Shown here: piece after piece, positions 48,599 to 58,267 of the stretch
Layout of the letters: each line of letters begins with the position of its first letter
Position numbering within the stretch: position 1 is the first letter of the stretch
Origin: Microbacterium sp. UFMG61
GTDB taxonomy: Bacteria > Actinomycetota > Actinomycetes > Actinomycetales > Microbacteriaceae
Assembly (NCBI RefSeq): GCF_015354505.1
Contig: NZ_JACAFP010000004.1
Span: 1-64,000, forward strand
Direction of reading: 5' to 3'
DNA length: 64,000 nucleotides
Made by a program: the position numbers and the translations under genes
The notes under the pieces: model-generated
Databases searched by the model: none
Told to the model about the DNA's origin: nothing
The model's input: only the letters and a program-made list of their open reading frames with translations

Positions 48599-49190
48599 GT
48601 GCCGAGGCGGCGGCGGCGGTGATCCGATCTCCGAACGCACGCGGGTAGGCGCGATTCAGCGCGAGGGCCAGCGCGGTCGCCGCGGCCGCCTTGAGCAGGT
48701 CCCCCGGCAGGAAGACGAGACTCGACAGAGCTGTCGGCAGCAGGTCGACTCCCAGCACGAGAGACTGCACCGGGATCCCGAAGAGGTACACCACGAGGAT
48801 GCCTCCGGCCACCGTGGCGAGCAGGATCCGCCACCAGGTCAGGCGACCGGTGCGGACGATCAGTCCGACGACCACGACGCCGGCGATCCACCCGACGAGG
48901 TAACCGGCTGTCGGCCCCACGAACACCCCGAGGCCTCCCCGCCCACCTGCGAGCACGGGCAATCCGACCGCAGCGAGTGCAAGCACGAGCAGCACCGACA
49001 GCGGTGCGAGCCGCGGACCGAGAATCACCCCAGCGAGCATCACGCCGAGCGTCTGCGCCGTGATCGGCACACCGCCCGGAATCGGGACGGTGACCGTGCC
49101 GAGCACGGTGATGAGTGCCGCGAAGAGCGCGACTCTCGCGAGGTCTCGGCCGAGGTCCCCCCGCTGCCTCCTGGTGTCCTGCAGAGCCAT
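48588..49190 (-). CDS. bioY: Biotin transporter substrate-binding protein BioY
   Basis: BioY is the membrane S component that binds biotin. The 200-residue protein has six membrane segments and the family motifs VPIPGGVPITAQTLGVMLAGVILGPRLA, GLPVLAGGRGGLGVFVGPTAGYLVGW and a C-terminal LVFLPGDLLKAAAATALA. It heads the bioY-bioM-bioN operon (genes overlap), divergent from a TetR regulator across a 55-base gap filled by TGAAC-N3-GTTCA boxes. No biotin synthesis genes are in the window, so the cell may rely on uptake here. Confidence 0.95.
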   Translation of the reverse strand: MALQDTRRQRGDLGRDLARVALFAALITVLGTVTVPIPGGVPITAQTLGVMLAGVILGPRLAPLSVLLVLALAAVGLPVLAGGRGGLGVFVGPTAGYLVGWIAGVVVVGLIVRTGRLTWWRILLATVAGGILVVYLFGIPVQSLVLGVDLLPTALSSLVFLPGDLLKAAAATALALALNRAYPRAFGDRITAAAASARAA

Positions 49191-49204
49191 CCGGACTTCC
49201 TTCC

Positions 49205-49245
49205 TGAACAGTGTTCTCGTGAACGGTGTTCACTATACTGAGAAC
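49205..49245. promoter_or_regulatory. Tandem BioQ-like operator between bioY and the TetR gene
   Basis: Two boxes with the pattern TGAAC-N3-GTTC(A/T) lie 15 bases apart: TGAACAGTGTTCT (49205-49217) and TGAACGGTGTTCA (49220-49232, extended to a 15-base palindrome 49219-49233). A GAGAAC half-site at 49240-49245 mirrors GTTCTC at 49213-49218. BioQ of Corynebacterium and Mycobacterium binds TGAAC-N3-GTTAC-type sites. TATACT at 49234-49239, six bases before the TetR ATG, is its -10, so a bound repressor would cover both promoters. Confidence 0.75.
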
Positions 49246-49845
49246 ATGGTTCCGGATCCCAACTCGACGAGACACGACCGCGACGGCGTCGCTCGCGTGG
49301 CGCTGCTGCTCCTCGACGAAGTGGGCCTCGCCGACCTGTCGATGCGGCGGATCGCCGGGAAGCTCGCGGTACAGCCGAGCGCTCTCTATTGGCACTTCGC
49401 CAGCAAGCAGGAGCTGCTCGCAGAACTCGCCGACCGCGTCACCGCGACGATCCCCCGCGATGACGCCGATCTCCTGACCACCGCGCGCGGCATCCGCGAT
49501 GCGCTGTTCACCTACCGGGATGGGGCCGAGCTGGTTCTGAGCACCTATGCTCTCCGCCTCGGCTCGTCGCACGCTCAGTCCGCGCTCGAGTCAGCGCTGC
49601 GTCGCCAGGGCGCCACAGACGTCGAAGAGCGCGCGGTCGCACTCCTGCACTTCGTTCTCGGTCACGCGACACTCGTGCAGCAGCGCATGCACGCCGACAG
49701 CTATGGTGCAGCCCGCGCCGACGGAGCACACGACATCACCGCCGGGCTCGACCGTGTCTTCGATCTCGGCGTTTCGGCGCTCGCAGGGGCTCCGATCGAC
49801 GACGCGGTCAGCGCGGCGTCGACTCCGCCGCGTGACCCAGCCTGA
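49246..49845 (+). CDS. bioQ: TetR-family regulator, BioQ-like
   Basis: This probable repressor of the biotin transporter operon has 199 residues. The N-terminal TetR helix-turn-helix is at about 10-56 (DGVARVALLLLDEVGLADLSMRRIAGKLAVQPSALYWHFASKQELLAELADRV). A helical ligand domain follows with ALRLGSSHAQSALESALRRQG and FVLGHATLVQQRM. It is divergent from bioY and the gap holds BioQ-like palindromes, so the name is assigned by context and operator form. ATG 49246 stands six bases after TATACT, an almost ideal leaderless promoter. The last 38 bases overlap the convergent MFS gene. Confidence 0.82.
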   Translation: MVPDPNSTRHDRDGVARVALLLLDEVGLADLSMRRIAGKLAVQPSALYWHFASKQELLAELADRVTATIPRDDADLLTTARGIRDALFTYRDGAELVLSTYALRLGSSHAQSALESALRRQGATDVEERAVALLHFVLGHATLVQQRMHADSYGAARADGAHDITAGLDRVFDLGVSALAGAPIDDAVSAASTPPRDPA

Positions 49846-51178
49846 GGCCGGGCACGAACGCGAGGAGGACCAGCCCGAGGCAGAACGCGAAGACCACGCC
49901 GAAGGCATCCGCCTCGCCCCCGAGACTCGCGACAGCCAGCCCCGCGAGCGCGATCACCACGGCGGATCCGGTGGAGTCCGAGATCGACAGAGCGGACGAG
50001 TTGAAGCCCTGATTCCCGTCATTCGAGTACGCGAGGGTGAGCACCGTGAGCCGCGGGTAGAGCAGTCCCATCCCACCCCCTGCAAATGCCCATCCGACCA
50101 CGACGAGAAGCGGTGACACTCCCCACACCGCAGCCACGAGCACGCAGACCACGGCGATCAGCAGCAGCGACAGGCTGATGAGGGTGATGCGGGTGTTGCC
50201 GAGACGCTCTCCGAATCGTCCCTGCAACTGAGAGGCACCTGCCCAGGCGAAGGCTGCCAGCATGAGCGCGATGCCCGCCCAGGTCGCGGTGAAGCCGAAT
50301 CGCTCCATCAGCAGGTACGGGATGTACGCCTCGGAGGCGAAGAACGCGCCGGCAGCGATCCCTCGCATCAGCACGACGCTGGGCAGGCCGCGACCGGCGC
50401 GGAGCGTGCGGCGGGGCAGAAGAGGCAGCACGGCGACCGCGATCACCACCACCGCCCCGAGCGCCATCGGCCAGGCGAGTCGCACATCCAGCTCGGCGGT
50501 GAAGCCGATCAGCACGGCGAAGACGGCGACCACGACAGCGAGGACCAGACGGACGACGAGCGCACGACGATCCTGCGGCTCACCATGCCCCAGATCGACG
50601 CCGCGCAGACGCACGGTGATCATCAGGAAGGCCACCGCCGTCAGTACGGCGACACCGAGGAACGCCCAGCGCCAATCGAGATACTCGGCCACCGCGCCCG
50701 CGAGGAAGGGTCCGATCATCGAGGGCACGACCCAGGCGGCTGCGAACGCGGCGAACACCCGTCCGTGCAGGTGCGGCGGGTAGAGCCGGGCGACGACGAC
50801 GTAGAGAGCGACGGTCTGCCCGCCCGCGCCGAGCCCCTGCACGAGACGACCGATCAGGAACTGATCCATCGAGAACGCGAGACCCGACAGCAGCAGGCCG
50901 GCGATGAACAGCGATACCGCGAGGTACAGCGCCCCACGCGGACCACGGGCGTCAGACCAGGCCCCGGCCGCCACCATGCCGATCACGCTGGTCGCCAGAG
51001 TGCCTGCGAACGCGACGGCATAGAGCGCCCGTCCGTCGAGCGCGTCGCTCACGATGGGCATCACCGTCGTGACGGCGAGTGCCTCGATCGCCGCGAGGAA
51101 GATCAGTGCGACAGCACCCGCGGTGACCCAGAGCCGTTCCCGGTCCCAGATCGATGGGACCGTCTGCGGCGTGGTCAT
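49808..51178 (-). CDS. MFS transporter
   Basis: This major facilitator permease of 456 residues has about 14 hydrophobic segments. It contains the DHA-type motif A region GMVAAGAWSDARGPRGALYLAV between helices 2 and 3, and VQGLGAGGQTVALYVVVARLYPPHLHGRVFA near helices 4-5 (GxGxGGQ, drug-exporter motif). ATG 51178 overlaps the aminotransferase stop as ATGA, so the two are cotranscribed. The lyase and exporter may handle a shared amino-acid-type substrate, or the exporter may be for drugs; sequence cannot decide. Confidence 0.9.
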   Translation of the reverse strand: MTTPQTVPSIWDRERLWVTAGAVALIFLAAIEALAVTTVMPIVSDALDGRALYAVAFAGTLATSVIGMVAAGAWSDARGPRGALYLAVSLFIAGLLLSGLAFSMDQFLIGRLVQGLGAGGQTVALYVVVARLYPPHLHGRVFAAFAAAWVVPSMIGPFLAGAVAEYLDWRWAFLGVAVLTAVAFLMITVRLRGVDLGHGEPQDRRALVVRLVLAVVVAVFAVLIGFTAELDVRLAWPMALGAVVVIAVAVLPLLPRRTLRAGRGLPSVVLMRGIAAGAFFASEAYIPYLLMERFGFTATWAGIALMLAAFAWAGASQLQGRFGERLGNTRITLISLSLLLIAVVCVLVAAVWGVSPLLVVVGWAFAGGGMGLLYPRLTVLTLAYSNDGNQGFNSSALSISDSTGSAVVIALAGLAVASLGGEADAFGVVFAFCLGLVLLAFVPGLRLGHAAESTPR

Positions 51179-52329
51179 CGATGCACGAGCGAAGCGATGC
51201 GCTCGACGGCTTCTGTGATGATCTCCGGACTCGTGCCGAAGTTCAGGCGCACATACCCGGCGCCCTCCGCACCGAATGCCGGCCCGTAGTGCAGCGCGAC
51301 CTTCGCATCCTTCAGGATCCGTCGCGCGGGATTGTCGCCCCATCCGAGGCCGGACAGATCGATCCAGGCCAGGTAGCCCGCGTCGGGGATGCGGTAGCGC
51401 GCTGACGGCAGTCTCGCCGCGAGGAGGTCTTCGAGCAGAACACGATTCGCGTCGAGGGTGCGCAGCAGCCCATCGAGCCACGCGTCGCTCTCTTCCGAGA
51501 AGGCGGCGACGGAAGCGATGAGCCCGAACTGACCGGTGCGCCACTCGACCTCGATCGGCAATCCTCGGACGACCGCCGTCGTGGCGTCGGATGCCGTGAC
51601 CATGAGCGCGCACTTCAGCCCGGCGAGGTTGAAGGCCTTGCTCGCGCTCACCACCGCGTAGCCCACTCGTTCGGCGGCCTCGCCCGCGTCGAGGAACGGG
51701 GTGAAGCCTGCCCCGGGCTGCGCCAGTGGAGCGTGGATCTCGTCGGAGATGACCGTGGCTCCGAACTCATCGGCGATCTCGGCCAGCGCCGCGAGCGAGT
51801 CGCGACCGTGCACCGTGCCCGTCGGGTTGTGCGGATTGCAGAGCAGCATCGCAGTGGCACCGTCCACGAACGCTGCGCGGATGCCGTCGAGATCGAGCTC
51901 CCAGGCGGATCCCGTGTCCCGCAGGGGCACCCGCTCGGCCTCGGCACCGGCCTCGGCGACGAGGTCGTAGAACGGCGGATAGACCGGAGGCGTGACGACG
52001 ACCCGCTCCCCCGGCTGCGTCACGCGGCGAAGGATCTCGACGATCCCCATGCTGACGTCAGCGGTGCTGCGCATGCGCGCCGGATCGACGTGCCAGCCGA
52101 ACCGCCGCTCGGCGAACTCCGCATACGCGGAAGGCAGCGGCGTTCGCGATGCGATGTACCCGGTGTCCCCGGCCTCGACAGCGCGGTGCAGAGCGTCCGA
52201 GATCGCGGGCGCGAGGGGGAAGTCGGTCTCCGCGACGAAGAGCGGAAGCACATCGGCGGGGTACTCCCGCCACTTCTCGCTGCTCCGCTCGCGGAGCTCG
52301 GCCAGGGGCAGAGCCGTGACCTCGAGCAT
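51175..52329 (-). CDS. PatB/MalY-type PLP-dependent C-S beta-lyase
   Basis: This fold type I PLP enzyme of 384 residues is in the MalY/PatB cystathionine beta-lyase-like subgroup. Motifs are FVAETDFPLAPAI, DVSMGIVEILRRVTQPGERVVVTPPVYPPFY, LLCNPHNPTGTV, VISDEIHAPL and the PLP Lys231 in SASKAFNLAGLKCA, with the C-terminal YVRLNFGTS. Such enzymes release pyruvate, ammonia and a thiol or sulfide from cystathionine or S-conjugates. ATG 52329 lies two bases after the sufT stop, so the gene is in the suf transcription unit, where a cysteine desulfurase (SufS) might have been expected. Confidence 0.9.
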   Translation of the reverse strand: MLEVTALPLAELRERSSEKWREYPADVLPLFVAETDFPLAPAISDALHRAVEAGDTGYIASRTPLPSAYAEFAERRFGWHVDPARMRSTADVSMGIVEILRRVTQPGERVVVTPPVYPPFYDLVAEAGAEAERVPLRDTGSAWELDLDGIRAAFVDGATAMLLCNPHNPTGTVHGRDSLAALAEIADEFGATVISDEIHAPLAQPGAGFTPFLDAGEAAERVGYAVVSASKAFNLAGLKCALMVTASDATTAVVRGLPIEVEWRTGQFGLIASVAAFSEESDAWLDGLLRTLDANRVLLEDLLAARLPSARYRIPDAGYLAWIDLSGLGWGDNPARRILKDAKVALHYGPAFGAEGAGYVRLNFGTSPEIITEAVERIASLVHR

Positions 52330-52331
52330 CC

Positions 52332-52661
52332 TCAGATCGCGAAGCCGAGCGCGCGCATCATGTCGCGACCGTCGTCGGTGATCTTCTCGGGACCCCACGG
52401 CGGCATCCACACCCAGTTGATGCGGAACCGGTCGACGACGCTGTCCAGAGCCTGCGCGGTCTGGTCTTCGAGCACGTCCGTCAGAGGGCAGCCTGCGCTG
52501 GTGAGCGTCATATGGATGACGAGAGCATCGTTCTCGTCATCCCATGCGAGGTCGTAGATGAGGCCGAGGTCGACGACGTTGATCCCGAGCTCCGGGTCCA
52601 TGACGTCCTTGAGAGCCTCGGTGACCTCGTCATACTTCTCGTCGGTGAGGGTGGCTGTCAT
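52332..52661 (-). CDS. sufT: SufT-like Fe-S maturation factor (DUF59/MIP18)
   Basis: This 109-residue DUF59 protein aids maturation of iron-sulfur proteins. It has EALKDVMDPELGINVVDLGLIYDL, the MIP18-fold start, then MTLTSAGCPLTDVLEDQTAQAL with the conserved cysteine, and WMPPWGPEKITDDGRDMMRALGF, a hallmark end. It lies ten bases after sufC, as is usual in actinobacterial suf operons. ATG 52661 is chosen; an upstream frame extension is the shadow of sufC. Confidence 0.93.
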   Translation of the reverse strand: MTATLTDEKYDEVTEALKDVMDPELGINVVDLGLIYDLAWDDENDALVIHMTLTSAGCPLTDVLEDQTAQALDSVVDRFRINWVWMPPWGPEKITDDGRDMMRALGFAI

Positions 52662-52671
52662 GCGAATCAGC

Positions 52672-53442
<771 letters not shown>

Positions 53443-53769
53443 TCAGACTTCCTTCGTCACAGTCGGGTCGATGAGCACGTCGTCGCCGTCGATCTCGACG
53501 ACGTAGACCGGAACGGGCTCATAAGCGGGGAGATTCTGGGGCTTGCCGGTGAGCAGCGAGAACGCGGAGCCGTGGGCCCAGCACTCCACCGTGTCACCCT
53601 CGACGAAGCCCTCGGCGAGAGAGATGTCGCCGTGCGTGCAGGTGTCTCCGATGGCGTGGATGACGCCCTCGGAGTCCTTGATCACGGTGATCGGCACGCC
53701 GTTCGGCTCCACCCGGATCGGGGTGTCGAGCTCGAGCTCGGCGACACCGCAGACGCGCTCGGCGGTCAT
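53443..53769 (-). CDS. Rieske-type ferredoxin of the suf operon
   Basis: This 108-residue non-haem oxygenase-type ferredoxin has the Rieske 2Fe-2S ligands CTHGDISL (Cys-x-His) and CWAHGSAFSL (Cys-x-x-His), with HAIGDTCTHG preceding. It lies between sufD and sufC, overlapping sufD by four bases, a normal place for this gene in actinobacterial suf operons. It may supply electrons for cluster assembly. No oxygenase is adjacent. Confidence 0.93.
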   Translation of the reverse strand: MTAERVCGVAELELDTPIRVEPNGVPITVIKDSEGVIHAIGDTCTHGDISLAEGFVEGDTVECWAHGSAFSLLTGKPQNLPAYEPVPVYVVEIDGDDVLIDPTVTKEV

Positions 53770-54971
53770 GCATCCACCTCGGCGAGCTCGGTCTCGATCG
53801 CGGCGAGAAGCTCCTGCTCCAGCGCCGGGATACCCAGGCGCTGGACGATGTCGGTGAGGAACCCGAGCACGACGAGTCGGCGCGCTTCCTCTTCGGAGAT
53901 GCCACGAGCCTGCAGGTAGAACAGCTGCTCGTCGTCGAAACGACCGGTCGCGCTCGCGTGGCCGGCACCGAGGATGTCTCCGGTCTCGATCTCGAGGTTC
54001 GGGATCGAGTCGGCGCGCGCGCCCTCGGTGAGCACCAGGTTGCGGTTCGCCTCGTACGAGTCGGTGCCGGTCGCGTCGGCGCCGATCAGCACGTCGCCGA
54101 TCCAGACGCTGTGCGCGCCCTCGCCCTGGAGCGCACCCTTGTAGAGCACGTCGCCCTTGGTGTGCGGACCCTTGTGGTGCAGGTAGACCTGGCTCTCGAG
54201 GTGCTGCCCGGCGTCGGCGTACGACAGACCGTAGAGGTAGCCCTCGGATCCGGCGCCCGCGAGTTCGACGCTCGGGTTCACGCGCACGACGCCGCCGCCG
54301 AAGCTGATGACGAAATGCTTGAGAGTGGCATCCGCGTCGACCCGAGCCTGGTGAGCCGAGGTGTGCACGGCCTGGTCCTGCCACTGCTGCAGGCTGATGA
54401 CGGTGAGCTTCGCTCCGTCACGGACGATGATCTCGACGTTCTGCGAGTACTGCGCGGCACCGGTGTGCTGCAGCACGACGGTGGCCGAGCTGTGCTCGAG
54501 CGCCTCGATCACGATGTGGGCGTCGGAGCGCAGGTCGGCACCGAGACCGTCGATCGAGACGAGGATCGGCTCGGCGACCTCTTCTTCGCGCGGAATGCGG
54601 ATGTGCAGTGCCTCGGCAGACCCCTGCCATGCGACGGCGGCGGTGATGTCCTCCGCGAGGAAGACCTCACCGCGGGGTGCGTCACCGGGGGCCAGGGGCG
54701 CAGACACGTACTGCTGTCCGGCGCCGAACGTGTAGCTCACGCCCTCAGCGGAGCCGGCGACCTCGAAGAGCGGCGCGAGCTTCGCGACGGGCGTGTGCTT
54801 CCAGTTGACCTCGCGACCGGTCGGCGCACCGAAATCCGCCGGCTCGAAGGAATGCGGGCGCTCGGAACGCGTCTGCACCGGAACGAATCCGGCGTCCGCG
54901 ACCTGCGCGGCCGGGTCGACATGCGCGCTCGAATGATGCGACGCCGTCGGCGTCGTCGTCTGGGCCGTCAT
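53766..54971 (-). CDS. sufD: Fe-S cluster assembly protein SufD
   Basis: SufD pairs with SufB and SufC in the scaffold complex. The 401-residue beta-helix protein has the SUF_FeS family core with HFVISFGGGVVRVNPSVELAGAGSEGYLYGLSYADAGQHLESQVYLHHKGPHTKGDVLYKGAL. It ends in DILGAGHASATGRFDDEQLFYLQARGISEEEARRLVVLGFL, the shared SufB/SufD ending. An N-terminal Thr/His-rich segment precedes the folded part. It starts one base after the sufB stop and overlaps the Rieske gene. Confidence 0.96.
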   Translation of the reverse strand: MTAQTTTPTASHHSSAHVDPAAQVADAGFVPVQTRSERPHSFEPADFGAPTGREVNWKHTPVAKLAPLFEVAGSAEGVSYTFGAGQQYVSAPLAPGDAPRGEVFLAEDITAAVAWQGSAEALHIRIPREEEVAEPILVSIDGLGADLRSDAHIVIEALEHSSATVVLQHTGAAQYSQNVEIIVRDGAKLTVISLQQWQDQAVHTSAHQARVDADATLKHFVISFGGGVVRVNPSVELAGAGSEGYLYGLSYADAGQHLESQVYLHHKGPHTKGDVLYKGALQGEGAHSVWIGDVLIGADATGTDSYEANRNLVLTEGARADSIPNLEIETGDILGAGHASATGRFDDEQLFYLQARGISEEEARRLVVLGFLTDIVQRLGIPALEQELLAAIETELAEVDA

Positions 54972-54972
54972 C

Positions 54973-56391
54973 TCAGCCGACCGATCCTTCCATGCCCATC
55001 TCGATGAGCTTGTTCAATTCCATCGCGTACTCCATGGGCAGCTCTCGAGCGATCGGCTCGATGAAGCCGCGCACGATCATCGCCATCGCCTCGTCCTCGG
55101 GCATGCCACGGGACTGCAGGTAGAAGAGCTGCTCCTCGCTGACCTTCGAGACCGTGGCCTCGTGGCCGAGCTGCACGTCGTCGACGCGGATGTCGATCGC
55201 CGGGTAGGTGTCGGAGCGCGACTTGGTGTCGACGAGCAGGGCGTCACAGCGCACGGTGTTCGCGGAGTGGTGCGCGTTCGCGTCCACTCGCACCTCGCCG
55301 CGGTATCCGGCTCGTCCGCCGCCACGCGCGATCGACTTCGAGACGATCGACGACTGCGTGTACGGAGCCATGTGGATCATCTTCGCGCCGGCATCCTGGT
55401 GCTGGCCGGGGCCCGCGAAGGCCACCGAGAGGGTCTCGCCCTTGGCGTGCTCGCCCATCAGGTAGATCGACGGGTACTTCATCGTCACCTTGGAGCCGAT
55501 GTTGCCGTCGACCCACTCCATCGTCGCACCCTCGTGCGCAACCGCACGCTTGGTGACGAGGTTGTAGACGTTGTTCGACCAGTTCTGGATCGTCGTGTAC
55601 CGAACGCGGGCGTTCTTCTTCACGATGATCTCGACGACGGCCGAGTGCAGCGAGTCCGACTTGTAGATCGGAGCGGTGCAGCCCTCGATGTAGTGGACGT
55701 AGCTGTCCTCGTCGGCGATGATCAGGGTCCGCTCGAACTGGCCCATGTTCTCGGTGTTGATGCGGAAGTACGCCTGCAGCGGGATCTCGACGTGCACGCC
55801 CTTGGGAACGTAGACGAACGAGCCGCCCGACCAGACGGCGGTGTTCAGCGCGGCGAACTTGTTGTCGCCGGCCGGGATCACGGTGCCGAAGTACTCCTCG
55901 AAGAACTCGGGGTGCTCGCGCAGAGCCGTGTCGGTGTCCATGAAGATGACACCCTGCTCTTCGAGGTCCTCGCGGATCTGGTGGTACACCACCTCGGACT
56001 CGTACTGAGCCGCGACGCCGGCCACGAGACGCTGGCGTTCGGCCTCGGGGATGCCGAGGCGCTCGTACGTCTCACGGATCTCGGCAGGCAGGTCCTCCCA
56101 GGACTGCGCCTGCTTCTCCGTGGAGCGCACGAAGTACTTGATGTTGTCGAAGTCGATCTCGCTGAGGTCTGCACCCCACGTCGGCATCGGCTTGCGTCCG
56201 AAGAGCTGGTATCCCTTGAGACGGGTCTTCAGCATCCATTCGGGCTCGTGCTTGAGCGCCGAGATCCCGCGGACCACCTCTTCGGAGATTCCGCGCTTGG
56301 CGATGGCTCCGGCAGCATCCTCATCATGCCATCCGAATTCGTACACCCCCAGGCCATCGAGCTCCGGGCGGTCGATCAGCACATCCGACAT
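54973..56391 (-). CDS. sufB: Fe-S cluster assembly protein SufB
   Basis: SufB is the main scaffold on which the cluster forms. The 472-residue protein is highly conserved: [106 protein letters not shown] (conserved Cys), and [27 protein letters not shown] 56391 has AGGAG six bases upstream and is preferred to the GTG codon just before. It heads the suf operon. No SufR-type regulator lies beside it; ctaA is divergent after 233 bases. Confidence 0.97.
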   Translation of the reverse strand: MSDVLIDRPELDGLGVYEFGWHDEDAAGAIAKRGISEEVVRGISALKHEPEWMLKTRLKGYQLFGRKPMPTWGADLSEIDFDNIKYFVRSTEKQAQSWEDLPAEIRETYERLGIPEAERQRLVAGVAAQYESEVVYHQIREDLEEQGVIFMDTDTALREHPEFFEEYFGTVIPAGDNKFAALNTAVWSGGSFVYVPKGVHVEIPLQAYFRINTENMGQFERTLIIADEDSYVHYIEGCTAPIYKSDSLHSAVVEIIVKKNARVRYTTIQNWSNNVYNLVTKRAVAHEGATMEWVDGNIGSKVTMKYPSIYLMGEHAKGETLSVAFAGPGQHQDAGAKMIHMAPYTQSSIVSKSIARGGGRAGYRGEVRVDANAHHSANTVRCDALLVDTKSRSDTYPAIDIRVDDVQLGHEATVSKVSEEQLFYLQSRGMPEDEAMAMIVRGFIEPIARELPMEYAMELNKLIEMGMEGSVG

Positions 56392-56624
56392 CACACACTC
56401 TCCTCACAGGTCCCAAAACGGTGTAATCCGCCCCGACACACCTGATCCCCGTCGAGTCTGCGGGAGCGGGTGCCGTTGGTGGGCCCTCATCACCGGCGCT
56501 TCCATCGCGCCTAAACTGTTAGTGATGGTGCAGCGCGGTCAGCGCTCATCACAACAATCCGATTCTACAGGTTCCGCCTGAAGACAGGGCCGCTCGCCGT
56601 GTCCGCCGCGGTTCGGAGAGACTT
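56392..56624. promoter_or_regulatory. Divergent intergenic region between sufB and ctaA
   Basis: This 233-base gap holds the promoters of suf (minus) and ctaA (plus). An AT-richer patch at about 56512-56570 includes CCTAAACTGTTAGTGATG, and AAAACGGTGTAAT lies near 56415. No clear DtxR/IdeR box, SufR site or structured leader is recognised. ctaA has GGAGAG eight bases before its ATG, so it is not leaderless. Confidence 0.4.
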
Positions 56625-57734
56625 ATGCCCGAGACCCCGATCGCCTCCCCCACGATTGCACAGGATGCACCGTCGACCCACGCCGCCCTGTGGGGCCGTG
56701 CGCTCCGGGTGTTCGCTTGGCTGTCATTCCTGGCTCAGACCATCATCATCGGCACCGGAGGCGCCGTCCGCCTGACAGGATCGGGACTCGGATGCTCGGA
56801 GTGGCCGCTCTGCACCCCCGAGTCGCTCGTGCCGATCTACGCCGATCAGGGCATCCACGGCATCATCGAGTTCGGCAACCGCGTGATGACCGGAGTCGTC
56901 GGTATCATCGCCCTCGCGGTCCTGCTGCTGGTGCTCGCGCGGGTCGGCGGCAAACAGCTGGTCTTCTCGGCCCTGCGATTCGCCGCCGGCGGCATCGTCG
57001 CGGCCGGCGTCGTCTTCCTCATCGCGACGCTCATCGACCTGCCGGCGACCCCGTTCGCGATGGGCGCGCTCCTCATCACGGTGATCGTGGCGATCGTCCG
57101 CTCGATGAGGCTCGCCCCCGAGCGGCGCGACCTCGTGATCCTCGCCTGGCTCGTCCTGGCCGGGGTCGTCGCCCAGGCGCTCGTCGGCGGCATCACCGTG
57201 CTCACCGGGCTCAACCCCTTCATCGTCGGATTCCACTACGTCTCGTCGCTGCTGCTGGTGTGCGTCACCGCTGCCTTCCTGGTGCGCCTGTACGCGCCCA
57301 CGGGCGTGCGGGAGCGCGCGGTGCCGAAGTGGTTCGCGATCCTCACCCACGTCACCGGCCTCGCACTCGCCGTCACGATCGTGTTCGGCGTGCTCACCAC
57401 CGGTTCCGGGCCCCACTCGGGCGATGCCGACGTGCTCCGGCACGGGTTCGACGCGACGGTCCTCGCCCATGTGCACTCGTGGCCCGGGTACATCCTCGCC
57501 GCGCTCGTGCTCGCCCTCACCGTCTCGGCCTGGATCCTGCACCTCGAACCGCGCCGCTGGCTTCTGGTCCTCGTGATCGCGATTCTCGTGCAGGTCGGCG
57601 TCGGCGTCTGGCAGGCACGCGAGGGCCTTCCGCCGCTGCTCGTCGGCATCCACATGGTGCTGGCCTCGCTCTCCGCAGCCGCGTACACCGTCGTGGTGCT
57701 CCACCTCAAGAAGCCGGTCGACGCGCAGGGCTGA
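56625..57734 (+). CDS. ctaA: Haem A synthase (COX15/CtaA)
   Basis: CtaA oxidises the C8 methyl of haem O to the formyl of haem A for cytochrome aa3. The 369-residue protein has eight membrane helices. Motifs are IIIGTGGAVRLTGSGLGCSEWPLC, with the first haem-region Cys pair (CSEWPLC), GIIEFGNRVMTGVVG with the conserved Glu, FHYVSSLLLVCVTAAFL with a haem His, and later HVHSWPGYILAAL and VGIHMVLASLSAAAY. The TGSGPHSGD loop is family-typical. It faces ctaB across a small membrane-protein gene. Confidence 0.95.
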   Translation: MPETPIASPTIAQDAPSTHAALWGRALRVFAWLSFLAQTIIIGTGGAVRLTGSGLGCSEWPLCTPESLVPIYADQGIHGIIEFGNRVMTGVVGIIALAVLLLVLARVGGKQLVFSALRFAAGGIVAAGVVFLIATLIDLPATPFAMGALLITVIVAIVRSMRLAPERRDLVILAWLVLAGVVAQALVGGITVLTGLNPFIVGFHYVSSLLLVCVTAAFLVRLYAPTGVRERAVPKWFAILTHVTGLALAVTIVFGVLTTGSGPHSGDADVLRHGFDATVLAHVHSWPGYILAALVLALTVSAWILHLEPRRWLLVLVIAILVQVGVGVWQAREGLPPLLVGIHMVLASLSAAAYTVVVLHLKKPVDAQG

Positions 57735-57820
57735 GAAACCGGCGGCGGTCCGCGCCGCGCACAGTGGATGCATAGCTGCGACATCACGGGCTCATCACTT
57801 CGTCGTGCACCGTGGCTGAC

Positions 57821-58267
57821 ATGAACAAGTCACTGACACGCAGCATCGGCTTCTGGCTCCTCCTCGTCCTCTCGCTCGCTTCGGCGGGAGTCGGCGGATG
57901 GCTCGTCGCCGGACAGGTCGGAACGATGACGAGCACACTGCTCGACGGCACCGCGACCGGCATCGAGGTCTACGTGGGACAGTCGCTCGTCGTGGTCGGA
58001 GCCGCTCTGCTCGGCGCCGGCGTCATCGGCATCCTTCTGGCCGTCGCGCTCATGGCCGTGCAGGCACTCGTGCCGTCAGCGAAGCCCGTCGTGGTGGAGC
58101 CCATCGACTGGACGTCGGAGTCGGAGAGCGAGACCGAGCCGGAGGCCTCGAATGCCCACATCACGACTCCCGCATCGGACGCCGAGAAGGACGCCGACGA
58201 GGACGACGAGACTCAGAAGGGCAGCAGCGGGTCGACCGCGACGGCCACGAAGATCAGCGTCAAGTAG
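57821..58267 (+). CDS. Small two-helix membrane protein of unknown function
   Basis: This protein of about 148 residues has two hydrophobic helices ([24 protein letters not shown] at about 8-31 and [32 protein letters not shown] at about 51-82), and an acidic Ser/Glu-rich tail ([17 protein letters not shown]). GTG 57812 is an alternative start nine bases earlier. No family is recognised. It lies between ctaA and the convergent ctaB, with its last 55 bases overlapping the ctaB end. A role in oxidase assembly is only inferred from place. Confidence 0.75.
   Translation: MNKSLTRSIGFWLLLVLSLASAGVGGWLVAGQVGTMTSTLLDGTATGIEVYVGQSLVVVGAALLGAGVIGILLAVALMAVQALVPSAKPVVVEPIDWTSESESETEPEASNAHITTPASDAEKDADEDDETQKGSSGSTATATKISVK

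Noticed and set aside
56392-56624. Possible SufR or iron-regulator site before sufB
   Set aside because: No palindrome matching the SufR or DtxR/IdeR consensus was found; the AT-richer patch is left as an undefined promoter region.
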